From contig CP060767.1 in assembly GCA_023205875.1 (NCBI GenBank), positions 525,409 through 589,408 of the forward strand: a stretch of DNA of 64,000 nt. The letters run 5' to 3'. Below are positions 48,201-58,138 of the stretch, piece after piece. This stretch comes from Chloropicon primus. Lineage: Eukaryota; Chlorophyta; Chloropicophyceae; Chloropicales; Chloropicaceae. A program made the position numbers and the translations under genes. The first letter of the stretch is position 1, and every line of letters begins with the position of its first letter. The notes under the pieces are model-generated. The model searched no databases, was not told the origin of the DNA, and worked only from the letters and a program-made list of their open reading frames with translations.

Positions 48201-51137
48201 ATGCCCAACGGATCCAAGGTCACCATGAGCTACCCACAAGTGAAGAAGCTTCCACAGGACACCTCGATGTTTGCTTTCGAATTCACGTCCGTGGTTGCCG
48301 GTGACTACGACGTGGAAGTGTTCACCAGCTGCAAGGACTCCCCAGCTCTGTCCGTGACCGTGAGAGTCAAGGCCGGCGAAGCTTGGCCGGATTGCTTTGT
48401 GGTTTCGGGCCCAGCAACGATCAGCTGCGTTGCTGGCGAGACTGCCCTTCTCTCCATCGCGCTGCACGACAAGTATGGTAACTCTATCGGAGACCTCACG
48501 GACGACCACGTCAGCGGCCTCAAGGCGCTCTTGAAGTACAAGAGGGAGAGCTCCACGAAGGTCTCGATCGAGAAGGGGGAGGGCAACCGAGTGAAGGCTT
48601 CCTTCGTGTTGCAGGAGAGGGGGAACTACAATGTGAACATCTTTTACAAGGGAACCATGGCTACTTCGATGGATGTCAAGTGCCTGGCCGGAGGCATTTC
48701 CCTTCCGAAGACGCACTTGGATCCAGCCTCCGTGAAGAACAAGAAGCTCCTGTGCGGCGTGGAGTGCAAGTTCAGCGTTGTCCTCTGCGACAAGAGCGGG
48801 ATCAAGATACGCGCGCAGGACTTGCAGGGAAGTGAATCGATGCTGAAAGCCTTTGCCGAGGAGTACGGGGAGGACCAAAAGGGAGGGAGTCACGTGAACG
48901 ACTGCGCCGCTTCGGTGAACAAGGACGGGACCCTGGGCTTCACCTTCACCCCGACCCGGTCCGGCGAGTGCGTGATCAACGTGCACTACTACACGACGGA
49001 GTACAAGCCTCGGGCGATCGAGGGGTGTCCCTTCGTCCTCAAGGTGTCCTCCTCGGAGATTGATCCCCAAAAGTGCAAGCTCGTGGAGAAACCTCCGCCC
49101 GCCATTGTGGCCGGCGAAGTGTGCACCTTGCTGGTTCAGGCCAAGGACAAGTACGGGAACAACGTGTCGACGAGCCACGAGGAGGTTCGCTGCAGGGTAG
49201 AGACGGCTGCTTCCAAGAGGACCTGCAAGAAAATCGACGCCATCAACAAGGAGGACGGCACGTACGAGATCAAGCTCCAGCTGACGGATGTTGGGTCGTA
49301 CACGCTTCATTTCGACATGAAGAAGGAGGGGCAGTACAAAGCGATTGGTGGCTCGCCTTCCAAGATCAAAGTGGGCGCGGCGCACCTCAGCCCGAGGCAC
49401 TGCACTGCTTACGGCATGGGAATCCAAGGCACCACTCCTGCTGGTGAGACGACCTCCTTCGTCGTGGTGTCCAGAGATCCGTTTGGCAACAAGATCTCGA
49501 CCTCTGGGTCCAGCTTGGAGGTTAGGGTCCAGAGCGGGGTGAGCGTCCCCTCCAGCATCGTGGACAATGGCGATGGCACCTACACTTGCTCCTACATCGC
49601 CGGCAACGAGGAGCACTTTCATGGCAGGACGGTGTACTCGGTCGCGGTCAAAGTCAACGGAGTGGAGCTGGAGGAGTCCCCGTTCTTCCAGAGGGTCTAC
49701 CCTCCCCAGACTTCGGCCTACAACACCACCGCGGTAGGCGTGCCCCCGAGGATGAACTCCGGCGAGAGCTTGGAGTTCATCATCCAAGCCAGGGACGTGG
49801 AGGGCAGGGAATCCGTGCACGGCATGGACCCCTTCATCCTGAACGTCGAGCTGGAGGAGAAGCAAGTGGGCAAGAAGGAAAAGCCCTCCCTGACCGGGGA
49901 GATCAAGGACCTCCACAACGGCAAGTACCTGGTGAAGCTGTTCGCGGAGGAGAACTTGTACGCGATTGCATCCGTGGGCATCATGCTCGGGACCCTGGCG
50001 GACCCGGTGCAGGAGCACATCAAGGATTCCCCTTTCGAGCTCATGATCACGCCCAAGGGTCTGTTCGGGATGGGCCTCTGGGGCGCAAAGCCATCCGCTT
50101 CCTCGGCCAGCGTGGACGAGTCCCTTGCCAATGCCTTCATGCTCTCCGGGAGGGGCCTGAGGGAGTGCGTGGCCGGCGAGGAGGCCGAGTTCGACCTGAC
50201 CCCGGTGCAGGGGGAGTCCCTTGCCCTGTCCAAGACCATCAAGGCGACCTCCATCGACAGCGGCCTCTTCACCGTGGAGCTGCGGGGTCCGCAGTTCATC
50301 ACGGGACAGGTCGACGGCCCGACCAAGGATGGGCACTTTCGTGCCCGTTACCGACCGTTTGTCGCGGGAGCCTACGTCTTGGTGGTGAAGATCGGGCGAT
50401 TTGTCCTCCAGCAGTGCCCTTTCTCGGTCAAGTGCACCCCCGACGTCACCTGCGCGGAGACGTGCGAGATCGACGACTTTGGCCTGTACAACAAGAAGGC
50501 CGGGGACGACCTCAAGCTGAAGATCATCACCCTGGACGCGCAGAGGAACAAGAACTACTCGGATGAGGAGAGCTTCCACGTGATCTGTCGTGGAGGCAGT
50601 ATTCAAGGCAAGGGAAGGATGGCCAAGTTCAAGAAGCACGTCATGGAAGCGGACTCGAAACCTTTGGGGGATGGCATCCACCAAGTCGTCTTCAAGGTCC
50701 CTCTCGAGGGGGCTTACAGTGTCATCGTGTTGCACACCGATAGGCAGACGGGCGCAAGGAACGAGCTTGAGGCCTCTCCCGTGCCGTTCACCTGTGCCAA
50801 ATCCGACAGGGATCCCAACAACGAGGACGGGGGTCCAAACGCCGCTGCGGTGTCCATGAAGAACCTGATGCAGAAAGCCATGGTGGACTCGGGCACCGAC
50901 GAGGAGAGAAGGCCAAACTTCATGGAGCGCAGGCTGAAGAAGATCTTGGGGGACAAGGACATCGAGCCCGAGGACCACATTCTGAAGCAGGACAAGCCTC
51001 AGCCCATGTTCTCGGCCGGGTTGTGGCACAAGCCGAATTACTGGGAGAAAATCGGCATCTACACCGTTGGAACTCCGCTGAGGAGAGTGCAGTACGAGGT
51101 CATGGAGATGCACAAGAAGGGGCTGAGGAAGGACTAG
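45240..51137 (+). CDS. C2-like / kelch / filamin-repeat protein (1965 aa)
   Basis: One uninterrupted 5.9-kb frame. Residues about 1-450 are unassigned. About 455-600 is a beta-rich, C2-like module (LREIKITISEITL to VWVGTCELKLSG). About 610-890 has kelch repeats (KLYIYGGLQ, EIMLVHGGLGS, ALYVFGGRM, NDLWLFDTSTRVWKRI). From about 950 to 1850 there are six to eight filamin/ABP280 Ig repeats, recognised by KDKYGNNVS, GDGTYTCSY, GDYDVEVF and similar turns. The C-terminal tail has PEDHILKQDKP and ends LRRVQYEVMEMHKKG. There is no signal peptide, actin-binding CH domain or TM. A cytoskeletal or flagellar scaffold is likely. The exact family is unknown. Confidence 0.85.
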   Translation: MADNGRDAMEAFGTPEKEAVGIAQEGWKETTPAGAGLSKGEGGELAKAAQAARLRETGALGFVGVEGMGSVIEAVQRTFNTLVSTTASQQDKQGVQSSLGAEDGHKLAEELRKDEVVKQLLNEPARMRESDGKYDTLATVLEDVASFGSGESSLGQKQVLEVEDVYNLFGLGGPDLDPYQSTSTFLTAEDSEVREKILQEHLCEESAGEVGQLVYFGGLGKSHLGRSLRAQWQDMLASSGEQPEGEEGKKGGTSLRSKVETEIGTDCIRNDLYLLNANTLQGSRPTMNGLSLSSVNHSVGLQNIAVPLHAVSEDVESARYLDASAAAASGFVDLSHLKGMAPTEFDQQGSNLSCAQALAALNACITLDPNASDASINRSVISAALHKFLPNTERERILEDSVTLSASGQGACSTNVDQTVDAKVLRNELIKSSDVLQLLQERREACNLDSYPLNDLREIKITISEITLNRETSFKKVWFETCLMDSQEDFKSISSSVRISGASGAHKTESLDIAYNLCEGSGSIYRSCQKILEGEVRDVLLLKVLAKEKSGEQDGVWVGTCELKLSGKSEQQIQKLSIMPASDGATIGSLRVRVEANAALACVKTFDDNCVPSYKLYIYGGLQRKQKGSQLVPSNRIQVYEAATNDLATGKPSGSLPPPTSCHASLVMGEIMLVHGGLGSKGKVEGQLHALHMPTMTWVQLGNDDNESAPGARFDHTATTLRNGNGQDHLSCFDVVFFGGEKEKGSLSNSLSILEVSNTRQAAPSEGPGSFSYDWKMATVSGSIPQPRAGHASASVSVQGREALYVFGGRMTGESGSGTKLSNEMLCGVLTTVADKKNFEWQEVAVEGGSPSPREKCTLHAIGTKLLMSHGWIGEGQVPWMNDLWLFDTSTRVWKRIMLENAAQFPTSRYGIGSMIRYHRETEASLDLYACNADGTLSKCNDGAEGSLQGVEIDVGSTQRFLLQSLDAKGRPCNKPGKPYMVLVARKMPNGSKVTMSYPQVKKLPQDTSMFAFEFTSVVAGDYDVEVFTSCKDSPALSVTVRVKAGEAWPDCFVVSGPATISCVAGETALLSIALHDKYGNSIGDLTDDHVSGLKALLKYKRESSTKVSIEKGEGNRVKASFVLQERGNYNVNIFYKGTMATSMDVKCLAGGISLPKTHLDPASVKNKKLLCGVECKFSVVLCDKSGIKIRAQDLQGSESMLKAFAEEYGEDQKGGSHVNDCAASVNKDGTLGFTFTPTRSGECVINVHYYTTEYKPRAIEGCPFVLKVSSSEIDPQKCKLVEKPPPAIVAGEVCTLLVQAKDKYGNNVSTSHEEVRCRVETAASKRTCKKIDAINKEDGTYEIKLQLTDVGSYTLHFDMKKEGQYKAIGGSPSKIKVGAAHLSPRHCTAYGMGIQGTTPAGETTSFVVVSRDPFGNKISTSGSSLEVRVQSGVSVPSSIVDNGDGTYTCSYIAGNEEHFHGRTVYSVAVKVNGVELEESPFFQRVYPPQTSAYNTTAVGVPPRMNSGESLEFIIQARDVEGRESVHGMDPFILNVELEEKQVGKKEKPSLTGEIKDLHNGKYLVKLFAEENLYAIASVGIMLGTLADPVQEHIKDSPFELMITPKGLFGMGLWGAKPSASSASVDESLANAFMLSGRGLRECVAGEEAEFDLTPVQGESLALSKTIKATSIDSGLFTVELRGPQFITGQVDGPTKDGHFRARYRPFVAGAYVLVVKIGRFVLQQCPFSVKCTPDVTCAETCEIDDFGLYNKKAGDDLKLKIITLDAQRNKNYSDEESFHVICRGGSIQGKGRMAKFKKHVMEADSKPLGDGIHQVVFKVPLEGAYSVIVLHTDRQTGARNELEASPVPFTCAKSDRDPNNEDGGPNAAAVSMKNLMQKAMVDSGTDEERRPNFMERRLKKILGDKDIEPEDHILKQDKPQPMFSAGLWHKPNYWEKIGIYTVGTPLRRVQYEVMEMHKKGLRKD

Positions 51138-51431
51138 GTCGCCAGCTAAACTTGTAAACAAACAAAACCTCCTTTGATTGGAACGGAGGAACTCGAACAA
51201 CACACACACATGTATTGTATGAAACAAAACAACTCTAAATCATCAACGATCCTGCCAACGTGGTGGACCCACTCAAGTACTCCTTGACTCCTTGGATATG
51301 GCATATAGTCCACGTTCAGTGCGAACAAAGCGGGGGCCCTTTCTACAAGAAGCACTGACAGTGTTCCGCATTTTCTCATTATCAGTAGGCCTTGGTTGAT
51401 TTTTCTTGACGAACGAGCAGGTGCGATTACC

Positions 51432-52124
51432 CTAAAGCTCGTTCTCCAACAGCTCGGAGCTCGTCATGGGTCGAGAGAACATCGGGTACGTCTTCTCCAC
51501 CGAGGCCTTTTGCTCTTCCTCGGACAGAGCTGCGATGACGCACAAGCGAACAGAAAGGAGAAAACAAGTTCAGCAAGACTTGCCTTTGCAGCAGAACGAT
51601 AGCCTAGACTTACCTGCACAGCAATCCGTGAGGGTCACGACGTTGTACCCCTTTTCATACGCGGATCTCATGGTGCTCTCGACGCAGCAATTGGTCAGGA
51701 ACCCGCCGAGGACCACGTTCTCGATGTTGTTCTGCCTCAGCACGAAGTCCAAGTTCGTGGAGGCGAACCCGTCGAGCCCTCTCTTGCCCTCGACGACGAC
51801 GTCGCCGTCCTGGGGCGCGAGATCGTCGCAGATCTTCCCTCCCCACTCGGAAGCCTTGAACGCTCCCCCTTCCTTGACTCCAGCCAATATCCCGTAGGGC
51901 TCGTCGCTCAGCTCCCTGTAGTCGTCCGAGAACGTGATTGGTGCGTGGACTATCGTGCATCCCTTCGCCCTGGCCTTCTCCACCACGTTCATCGTGTTCC
52001 CAAGCATCCCCGTAGTCTCCATCACACCCTTCACACCATCGTGGAGCTTCCCTCCTTCGCACACAAAGTCGTTTTGGTACTCGATGAGAACCACCGCGGT
52101 CTTGCTCGGTTCCAGCGCGTGCAT
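51432..52124 (-). CDS. Isochorismatase-family cysteine hydrolase
   Basis: Exons 52124-51614 and 51529-51432 join (GCA G | CT CTG), 202 residues, with a GTAAGT donor and TCGCAG acceptor. The core reads VVLIEYQNDFVCEGGKL, VEGKRGLDGFASTNLDF (Lys of the triad) and GFLTNCCVESTMRSAYEKGY (nucleophile Cys). The second exon reads LSEEEQKASVEKTYPMFS, conserved in the family. The first triad acid, usually Asp in DxQxDF, is Glu here (IEYQNDF). Members hydrolyse isochorismate, nicotinamide, biuret or ureidoacrylate. The substrate is not predictable. The frame is open upstream to 52196 but Met 52124 gives the complete fold. Confidence 0.88.
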
Positions 52125-52743
52125 CCACGCCCTCGGCCTCCCGCGGCCACGCCCGTCCCACACCCTCACCCCCTTCCACGCCCTCGCGCACTGCATCCTT
52201 CACCTCCAGCCGCCGACCGATCTCCTGGATAACGCTGGTTGTAACTTTGTAACGCTCCGCCATGGCGATGGATGGCGCCGGTTGTGGTGGTGAGGGAGGG
52301 GGTGCGGAGGGATGGTGGATGCCAACTGCCGCCAGGAGGAGGATCTCCTCTTCTGGGATAACGCCGTAACAATCCACCATCCATCCGTCTCCTCCCTCGC
52401 TCGTCATGGTTCGCCATGGCGGTGGATGTGCGCCGGTTGTTGTGGTGAGGGAGGGAAGGGAGGGGGTGCGGAGGGATGGTGGATGGAGGAAGCCAGGGGC
52501 ATCCATCGTGTGCGGATGGGATGGGATGCTCCCTTGGTGGTGTCCGCTTGGCAGGATCGCAAGAGAGTGCGGGAGGTTGAGTTGGATTCGCAGCATCGGC
52601 CAAGGAGTCGGGACGGCATCGGTGTTGTCCGTGATCGGCTTTGTTCCCTGCATTGCAGCATCCATTACATATATATACGATGGCTTACTCTTCTATAAGT
52701 TATATGCCTCTACGGGCTTGTTTGCTCTGCCCGGGTTGTGCCT
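52125..52743. other. Intergenic with imperfect duplicated block
   Basis: A block GCGCCGGTTGTGGTGGTGAG then GGTGCGGAGGGATGGTGGAT occurs at 52274-52320 and again, slightly changed, at 52430-52486. There is no gene. Confidence 0.6.
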
Positions 52744-53466
52744 TCACCGGAACATGGAGGAGAAGAGGGAGAAGACGCCCGAGGAGCACGAGCTCAGCAT
52801 CATCTTCATACCCGCCGAGCCCCCAGGGAAGTAGCTGCTCACGTAATAGAGCAAGGCGAAGATCTGCACTCCGCTAAAGGTGATGCTCAACAAGTAAGAG
52901 TGGAGCCAGAGGGACGCGTAGAGCGTTCCGAAAATGCTTCCGAGGTACGCCCCGGTGAAGGGCAGCCTCTCCTTGGCCGTCATGTGAACGAGCTGCTGCT
53001 TCCAGCCCCTCAGGGCGAAGAAGGACGCCATGACGCAGACGCACCCGAGCGTGAAGGAGGTCGCGAACTTGGCCGGAGCGATCACCAGCATGGGCAGCAT
53101 GACAAATATCGCGAGGGAGAGGAAAAATATCCCGGAGCACAAGAAACCCGCAAAGTACGCCCACTGCTTCTGGGACGGCATGAACTGCGTGGACGCCATC
53201 CCTCCCATTCCCGTCGCCGCCGAAGCCGCCCGACTAATCGACGACGTCGTCGAGTTGAACAAACTCTTCGCCGTGTTCTCCACCGACTTTGTGAACCCAG
53301 TCGTTCCTCCTTCCAAGTCATCCCCAGCCATCTCCGACGACGCAGTGTTCGCCGCGCTGTACGAGTTCCAATCATTCAGCAGAGACCCTTGCCCTCCTCT
53401 GTCTCCTCCTCTGTCTCCTCTGTCTCCTCCTGGACTTCCGGTAAAGTAATTCACGAACGTCGACAT
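52744..53466 (-). CDS. SFT2-domain vesicle transport protein
   Basis: From Met 53466 (MSTFVNYFTGSPGG) the product is 240 residues. A Gly/Asp-rich cytosolic N terminus is followed by four hydrophobic segments: WAYFAGFLCSGIFFLSLAIF, PMLVIAPAKFATSFTLG, YASLWLHSYLLSITF and VQIFALLYYVSSYFPGG. This four-TM layout, with the FLPxLLxxPxKFA-like motif and the terminal YYxxSYxPGG, defines SFT2/Got1 proteins, which act in retrograde endosome-to-Golgi vesicle fusion. An in-frame TTG at 53502 is an unlikely start. Confidence 0.9.
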   Translation of the reverse strand: MSTFVNYFTGSPGGDRGDRGGDRGGQGSLLNDWNSYSAANTASSEMAGDDLEGGTTGFTKSVENTAKSLFNSTTSSISRAASAATGMGGMASTQFMPSQKQWAYFAGFLCSGIFFLSLAIFVMLPMLVIAPAKFATSFTLGCVCVMASFFALRGWKQQLVHMTAKERLPFTGAYLGSIFGTLYASLWLHSYLLSITFSGVQIFALLYYVSSYFPGGSAGMKMMLSSCSSGVFSLFSSMFR

Positions 53467-54313
53467 ATCAATAAAACCTCCTCCTCCTCCTGCTAATGAC
53501 AATGATAATGATAATGATAATATATACGGCTACTCTCTCTCTCTCTGTGTGTGTGTGTGTGTCTCTCTCTCTCTGTGTGTGGGATGAAACCAGGAAAGGA
53601 GGAAAGGATGATCCCGTTCACGAGGGCCGGCGTCTTTGCCTCCTTCTCACCACCGAAACCGGAACACAACACGACGCGGCCAATCACTCCCTCTCTCTCT
53701 CTCTCTCTCTGGCAGTCGCTCGCTCGTGTGGTTTGGTTCCCCTCCTCTGGATCGAGGAGGAGGGAGGTGATGGTGATGGTGATAATGATGGAGGGGAAGG
53801 AGGGGGGGGGCTTTGTGCCTTGCATGGTCTCTTCCACTGGATCTTGCTCCTTCCAAAGAGTCCTGACTTGAAAAGAATGAGGGAGAGAGGGGGAGGACGA
53901 CGGTACCGATTGAGTCATCGGCGATGACCAGGGGGGACAAGGCTATAAAACTTGGCATCCATGGAGTCTTTTGCTTTAATAATACTTGTACAAACAATAA
54001 AGGGTGTGGCTCCGATGGCGATGCTGGTAAGCAACTTGTCATCTAGTCTACATCCATAACTCCTGTGCATGCAGCTTACCAGTCGAGGTCCAAAAAAACA
54101 AAAAACAGAACAGGAGCTGGTGGTGGTGTGGGTTGGCACACCAAGACACGCACGAAGAAAACTCCCTCGAGGGAGTGAAGCCACACGGACATACCAGGAA
54201 GAAAAAGAAACATCCATCACTGGGGTTTCCTTCTTCATGGCAAACCACCTGCTGTGTGAGTTGTCCCTCCTGGGGATGATAGGATAAGATTGAATAAGAT
54301 TGAATATTCCTAT
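53467..54313. other. Intergenic, microsatellites only
   Basis: AATGAT, (CT)n(GT)n and GGTGAT repeats (53497-53580, 53690-53712, 53765-53795). No gene seen. Confidence 0.6.
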
Positions 54314-54640
54314 TCAGTCCAAGCTTTTTCTGTCCCTGGAGGGTGCTGTCTCCAGAATCTTGGGATCCACGTTGTTCATGTAGTCCAGGAGACACTTGAC
54401 GCTTTCCATCTTCTTTTTCATGTCCTCCAACTCGACGGCACTGAAGTGAGTGGGCGACACGTGAAAAGGTCTTTTCCTCAACAACTCCAGGATAGTTTCC
54501 TCTCCCGCGAGCAACTCGTTGGCCAAGTTTTGTATCTTTCCCCTCAGTTCCAGTATACCCCTCAGTTTCTCCGACACCATGTCCTGCCTCGACTCCCCTG
54601 CCTCAGGCTCCACACTCGGCCGTGTCATCTTTGTGTCCAT
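54314..54640 (-). CDS. Hypothetical coiled-coil protein (108 aa)
   Basis: From Met 54640 (MDTKMTRPSVEPEAGES) the product is 108 residues of regular amphipathic helix: MVSEKLRGILELRGKIQNLA, LLAGEETILELLRKR, a middle PFHVSPTHFSAVELED, then MKKKMESVKCLLDYMNNV. The pattern suggests a subunit of a coiled-coil assembly (for example Mediator-like or kinetochore-like), but no signature lets me name it. Codon use is gene-like. An in-frame extension to 54748 lacks an ATG. Confidence 0.55.
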   Translation of the reverse strand: MDTKMTRPSVEPEAGESRQDMVSEKLRGILELRGKIQNLANELLAGEETILELLRKRPFHVSPTHFSAVELEDMKKKMESVKCLLDYMNNVDPKILETAPSRDRKSLD

Positions 54641-56053
54641 CCAAGACCAAGACCTCAATGCCTTCACGTTGCTCCGCACTTGGCACCACAAACAAACACA
54701 ACCTCGGAAGAAGACACAACTCAACAAGCCGCTTCTTCCCTTGTTCACCCTCTCCTGCTTGCCAAGGGTGCTACGTCATCCCATCCCACGTACTCATGGC
54801 TCCCCAGCGCCTCGCTCGGTGAACAATATGTAAAGCAATACCATCGAGTGGATGGTGGACACGATCGTTTACCGTCACGAGTGGCGAAGTGAGGATGATG
54901 GGTCAGCCAAGTGACAAGGATAGGCGGTAGTGTTGTGCCTTGGTTTGTCATAAAGTACACCATCCCATCACATCAGAAACCTCCTGTGTTCCGGAGGACG
55001 AGGAAGGAGGAAGGAGGAAGGATGGTGTTCTCCCAGTAGGGTGACGGTCTTGTCCTGTGTGTTCCTGGCACACTAGGTTCCCTCCTCCGTTTCCCTTCCT
55101 CCTGTCTATAAACAGCTTGCTGCAACAGCATGAACCTCCCCTCCCCTCACCAAGCCAACAAAGGTATGTGAACTCCAGGGTACGGCAGGGAGGTACGGCA
55201 GGGAGGGAGGAGCACGTGTCCTCCTGGACCAGGACGAAGAACAGCAAAGGAGTAACAAAGGAAGACGAACGAGGTTGGAACAAAGGACATAGACTTATTC
55301 CTTGGCAAGAAGGGAGGATCGTACTCACCCCAAAGACGACGAGCAAGACGACGATCCCTTCCATTGACGAAACTGATTAAGGAAACAAAAAGCTTATGAA
55401 AAAACAACGAAGAAAAAGGAGGACGTCTCCTCCCTTCTCTTCTTTTGTCTTCTCTCGAGGGAACTCCTCGCTCGTGCCTCGTTTCACTTCTTTCCTCCTT
55501 CCCAAAACGAAACGAAACGAGCCTGCCTCGCGCGAAAGGAAAAGGATTCAAAAATACTAAACCTCCCTGCAAAAGCAAAGCACGGGTATCCTCGGCCGCG
55601 AGTTGTCAACACACAAACCACGCCGCTGCAAAAGACACAACCTCGGCCTTGGGGGGTCTCGAGCTCCAGGTCTCTGCCTCCCTCTCTCTCTCTGTCACTG
55701 TTGGGACAAGGCCGGCCATACGCTTGCCTTGCGGTGGTTGGGTTGGGTTGGACCGAGACACCCACCACCTAAAACACCGAGCACCAAGCAGCTCGAGTCC
55801 CGACCACCTTGTGTAAGAACGCAAGACCCGACCTTGGGAGTCTCTTTGCTCTTTGCCTCTGCCTCTGTTGTGCAAGAAGAGATTGGAGTGGAGTGCGCCT
55901 CCAGGGGCTCCTATGGTGGCATAGTATTGATATTGATATTGATATTGATATCTATATCAATAGGAGCTCGGTTGAGTTTGAGGACAACTCGACAACTCGA
56001 CAAGGCGGCACTTGGCCGAGTGGAGCGGAGTGGAGTGTAGGAAGGGGAGGAGG
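54641..56053. other. 1.4-kb gap, no confident gene
   Basis: Long open frames on both strands are compositional and show no family features. A (GATATT)n run lies at 55926-55955. The last 100 bp are the DAW1 5' flank. Confidence 0.45.
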
Positions 56054-57551
56054 ATGAAGCTGAAGAAGTTTTTGCTTCGTTATTATCCTCCTGGGGTGAT
56101 CCTACTGTACGAGCAGCAGGGGCAACAGTACCAGAGGACGCTGGACTTGCTTGACCTGAGACCTGGAACGGACGTGGAGGCTCTGGTGAATCAGATACTG
56201 CAGAGCGAGCCCCTGCTGACGGAAAACAGGAGGCACCACCTCTTCAAGCTGATCAACAAGCTCATAGAGAAGCAAAAGTGCAGTGCGGACAAACGGCATG
56301 AGTTCGGACTCCTCCGGGTTCTCCGCGCTCACGTCCTTCCCCTCACAAACTGCGCCTTCAACAAGTCGGGCAGCATGTTCATCACCGGGAGCTACGACAG
56401 GACGTGCAAGGTGTGGTCCACCGCGACTGGGGAGGAGCTCCACACCCTGGAGGGTCACAAGAACGTCGTGTACGCCATCGCCTTCAACAACCCTTTCGGG
56501 GACAAAGTCATCACGGGGAGCTTCGACAAGACTTGCAAGCTTTGGGACGCGAACACGGGAGCCCTGCACTACACGCTGAGAGGTAAGCGAGAGAGAGAGA
56601 ACACAGACACAGGAGAGGAGAGGAGACACACTTTTTCTGACTGACAACGGACAACCGACTCCAATGCCTTGTCCGACTCGTTTTTGGTTCTCTGTCCCCT
56701 GATGTTCCTGGGCTGGCGTGTGGTGATGGATCCCTTGGCTTGGTTGCTCTGCAGGGCACCAAACGGAGATCGTTTGCGTGAGCTTCTCTCCCCAGAGTGA
56801 CATGATCGCGACGGGTTCGATGGAGAACACCGCAAAGTTGTGGGACGTGGAGTACGGGACGGAGAGGAGCACCTTGTACGGCCACAGCGCGGAGATCGTG
56901 AGCCTGCACTTCAACACGCAGGGCAACCTGATGGTGACGGGGAGCTTTGACCACGACAGCAGGATCTGGGACACGAGGACGGGCACGTGCGTGCACCGGT
57001 TGATGGGTCACTCGGGGGAAGTGAGCTCGACTCAGTTCAATTACGGGGGGGACCTCTGCGTCAGCGGGAGCATCGACGCGACGACGAGGGTGTGGGACGT
57101 GAGGATGGGCAAGTGCTTGAGTGTGAAGCAGGGGCACACGGACGAGGTCCTCGACGTTTGCTTCGACAGCAGCGGCACGAACTTTGTCAGCGCGTCCGCG
57201 GACGGCACCGCCAGGGTCTACTCCACGCGGACTGGGGCCTGCCTCGACACTTACGTCGGCCACGACGGGGAGATCTCCAAGGTCAGCTTCAACCCCCAGG
57301 GCACTTCGGTCATCACTGCGTCCTCGGACAAGACGTGCAGGATCTGGGACGTGGCCTCGAGCCAGTCCACCGGGGTGTACAACGGCGGCCAGGACAGCCC
57401 AACGGTGGCTTCTTCGGGGGAGGGAGGCAAGTGCGCCCAGGTCCTGGAGGGCCACATGGACGAGATCTTCTCCTGCGCCTTCAACTACGAGGGCGACCAC
57501 ATCATCACGGGCTCCAAGGACAACACCTGCAGGATCTGGAAGGCAAAGTAG
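56054..57551 (+). CDS. DAW1: DAW1/ODA16 WD-repeat dynein assembly factor
   Basis: Exons 56054-56582 and 56755-57551 join (AGA G | GG CAC), 441 residues, close to Chlamydomonas ODA16. The N-terminal [17 protein letters not shown], then [16 protein letters not shown], is specific to this family. Eight WD-type repeats follow ([122 protein letters not shown]). DAW1 couples outer-arm dynein to intraflagellar transport, so the organism makes or recently made motile flagella. Confidence 0.95.
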
Positions 57552-58138
57552 AACCGTCTAGGATATAGGCTACGATAGGCTAGGCTCCGGTAGGCTAAGC
57601 CAGGCTAGGCACGCACATGCACACGCACGCAGATATATAGACAAATAAGGGATACGATACGATAGGATACGATAGGATACGATAGGGTAGTATAATCCGA
57701 TGGGTTCGAGTTTCGTTCCGTTTCGTTTCGTTTCGTTTCGTTTCGTTTCGCTTGTGTGCGGCCAAGAGAGAGAGAGAGAGAAGAAGAGGGACAGAACCCG
57801 CAGATCCACAGGAAGGAGGCACTGAAGTCGACAAGGACATGCTCCTGTTCCTGTTTCCCCTCCCTCATCTCTCCACTTGTCGGTCCTCCATCTCAATCTC
57901 AATCTCAATCTCAATCTTTAGAGATGGAAAATTTTTCTCGAGTTCATCGATGAGGAAACCGGGAGCGTTACGACGGGACGGACGGACGGAGGACAACGGC
58001 GACGACGGCGAGGAGGAGGAGGAGTCCACAGGCTTGGATTGGCATTGGTATTAGCCCCACACGACGCGACGCGACGCGACGTGACGCGACGCGACGCGAC
58101 GTGACGCGACGCGACACGAGGAAGAGAGCGGAGAGAGG
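57552..58138. other. Intergenic with several simple repeats
   Basis: GATAGGATAC (57655-57690), TTTCG (57718-57748), AATCTC (57893-57916) and CGACG (58060-58120) arrays. No gene seen. Confidence 0.7.
58054..58120. repeat. (GACGC)n pentanucleotide repeat
   Basis: About 12 GACGC/GACGT units lie just upstream of the ATG at 58139. Confidence 0.9.

Noticed and set aside
47682-51227. 1181-codon antisense frame under the kelch-filamin gene
   Set aside because: A shadow of a GC-biased sense gene. The sense strand has clear domains, the antisense product has none.
55926-55960. GATATTGATATTGATATC as an operator-like palindrome
   Set aside because: A simple hexanucleotide repeat in a gap. Nothing ties it to regulation.
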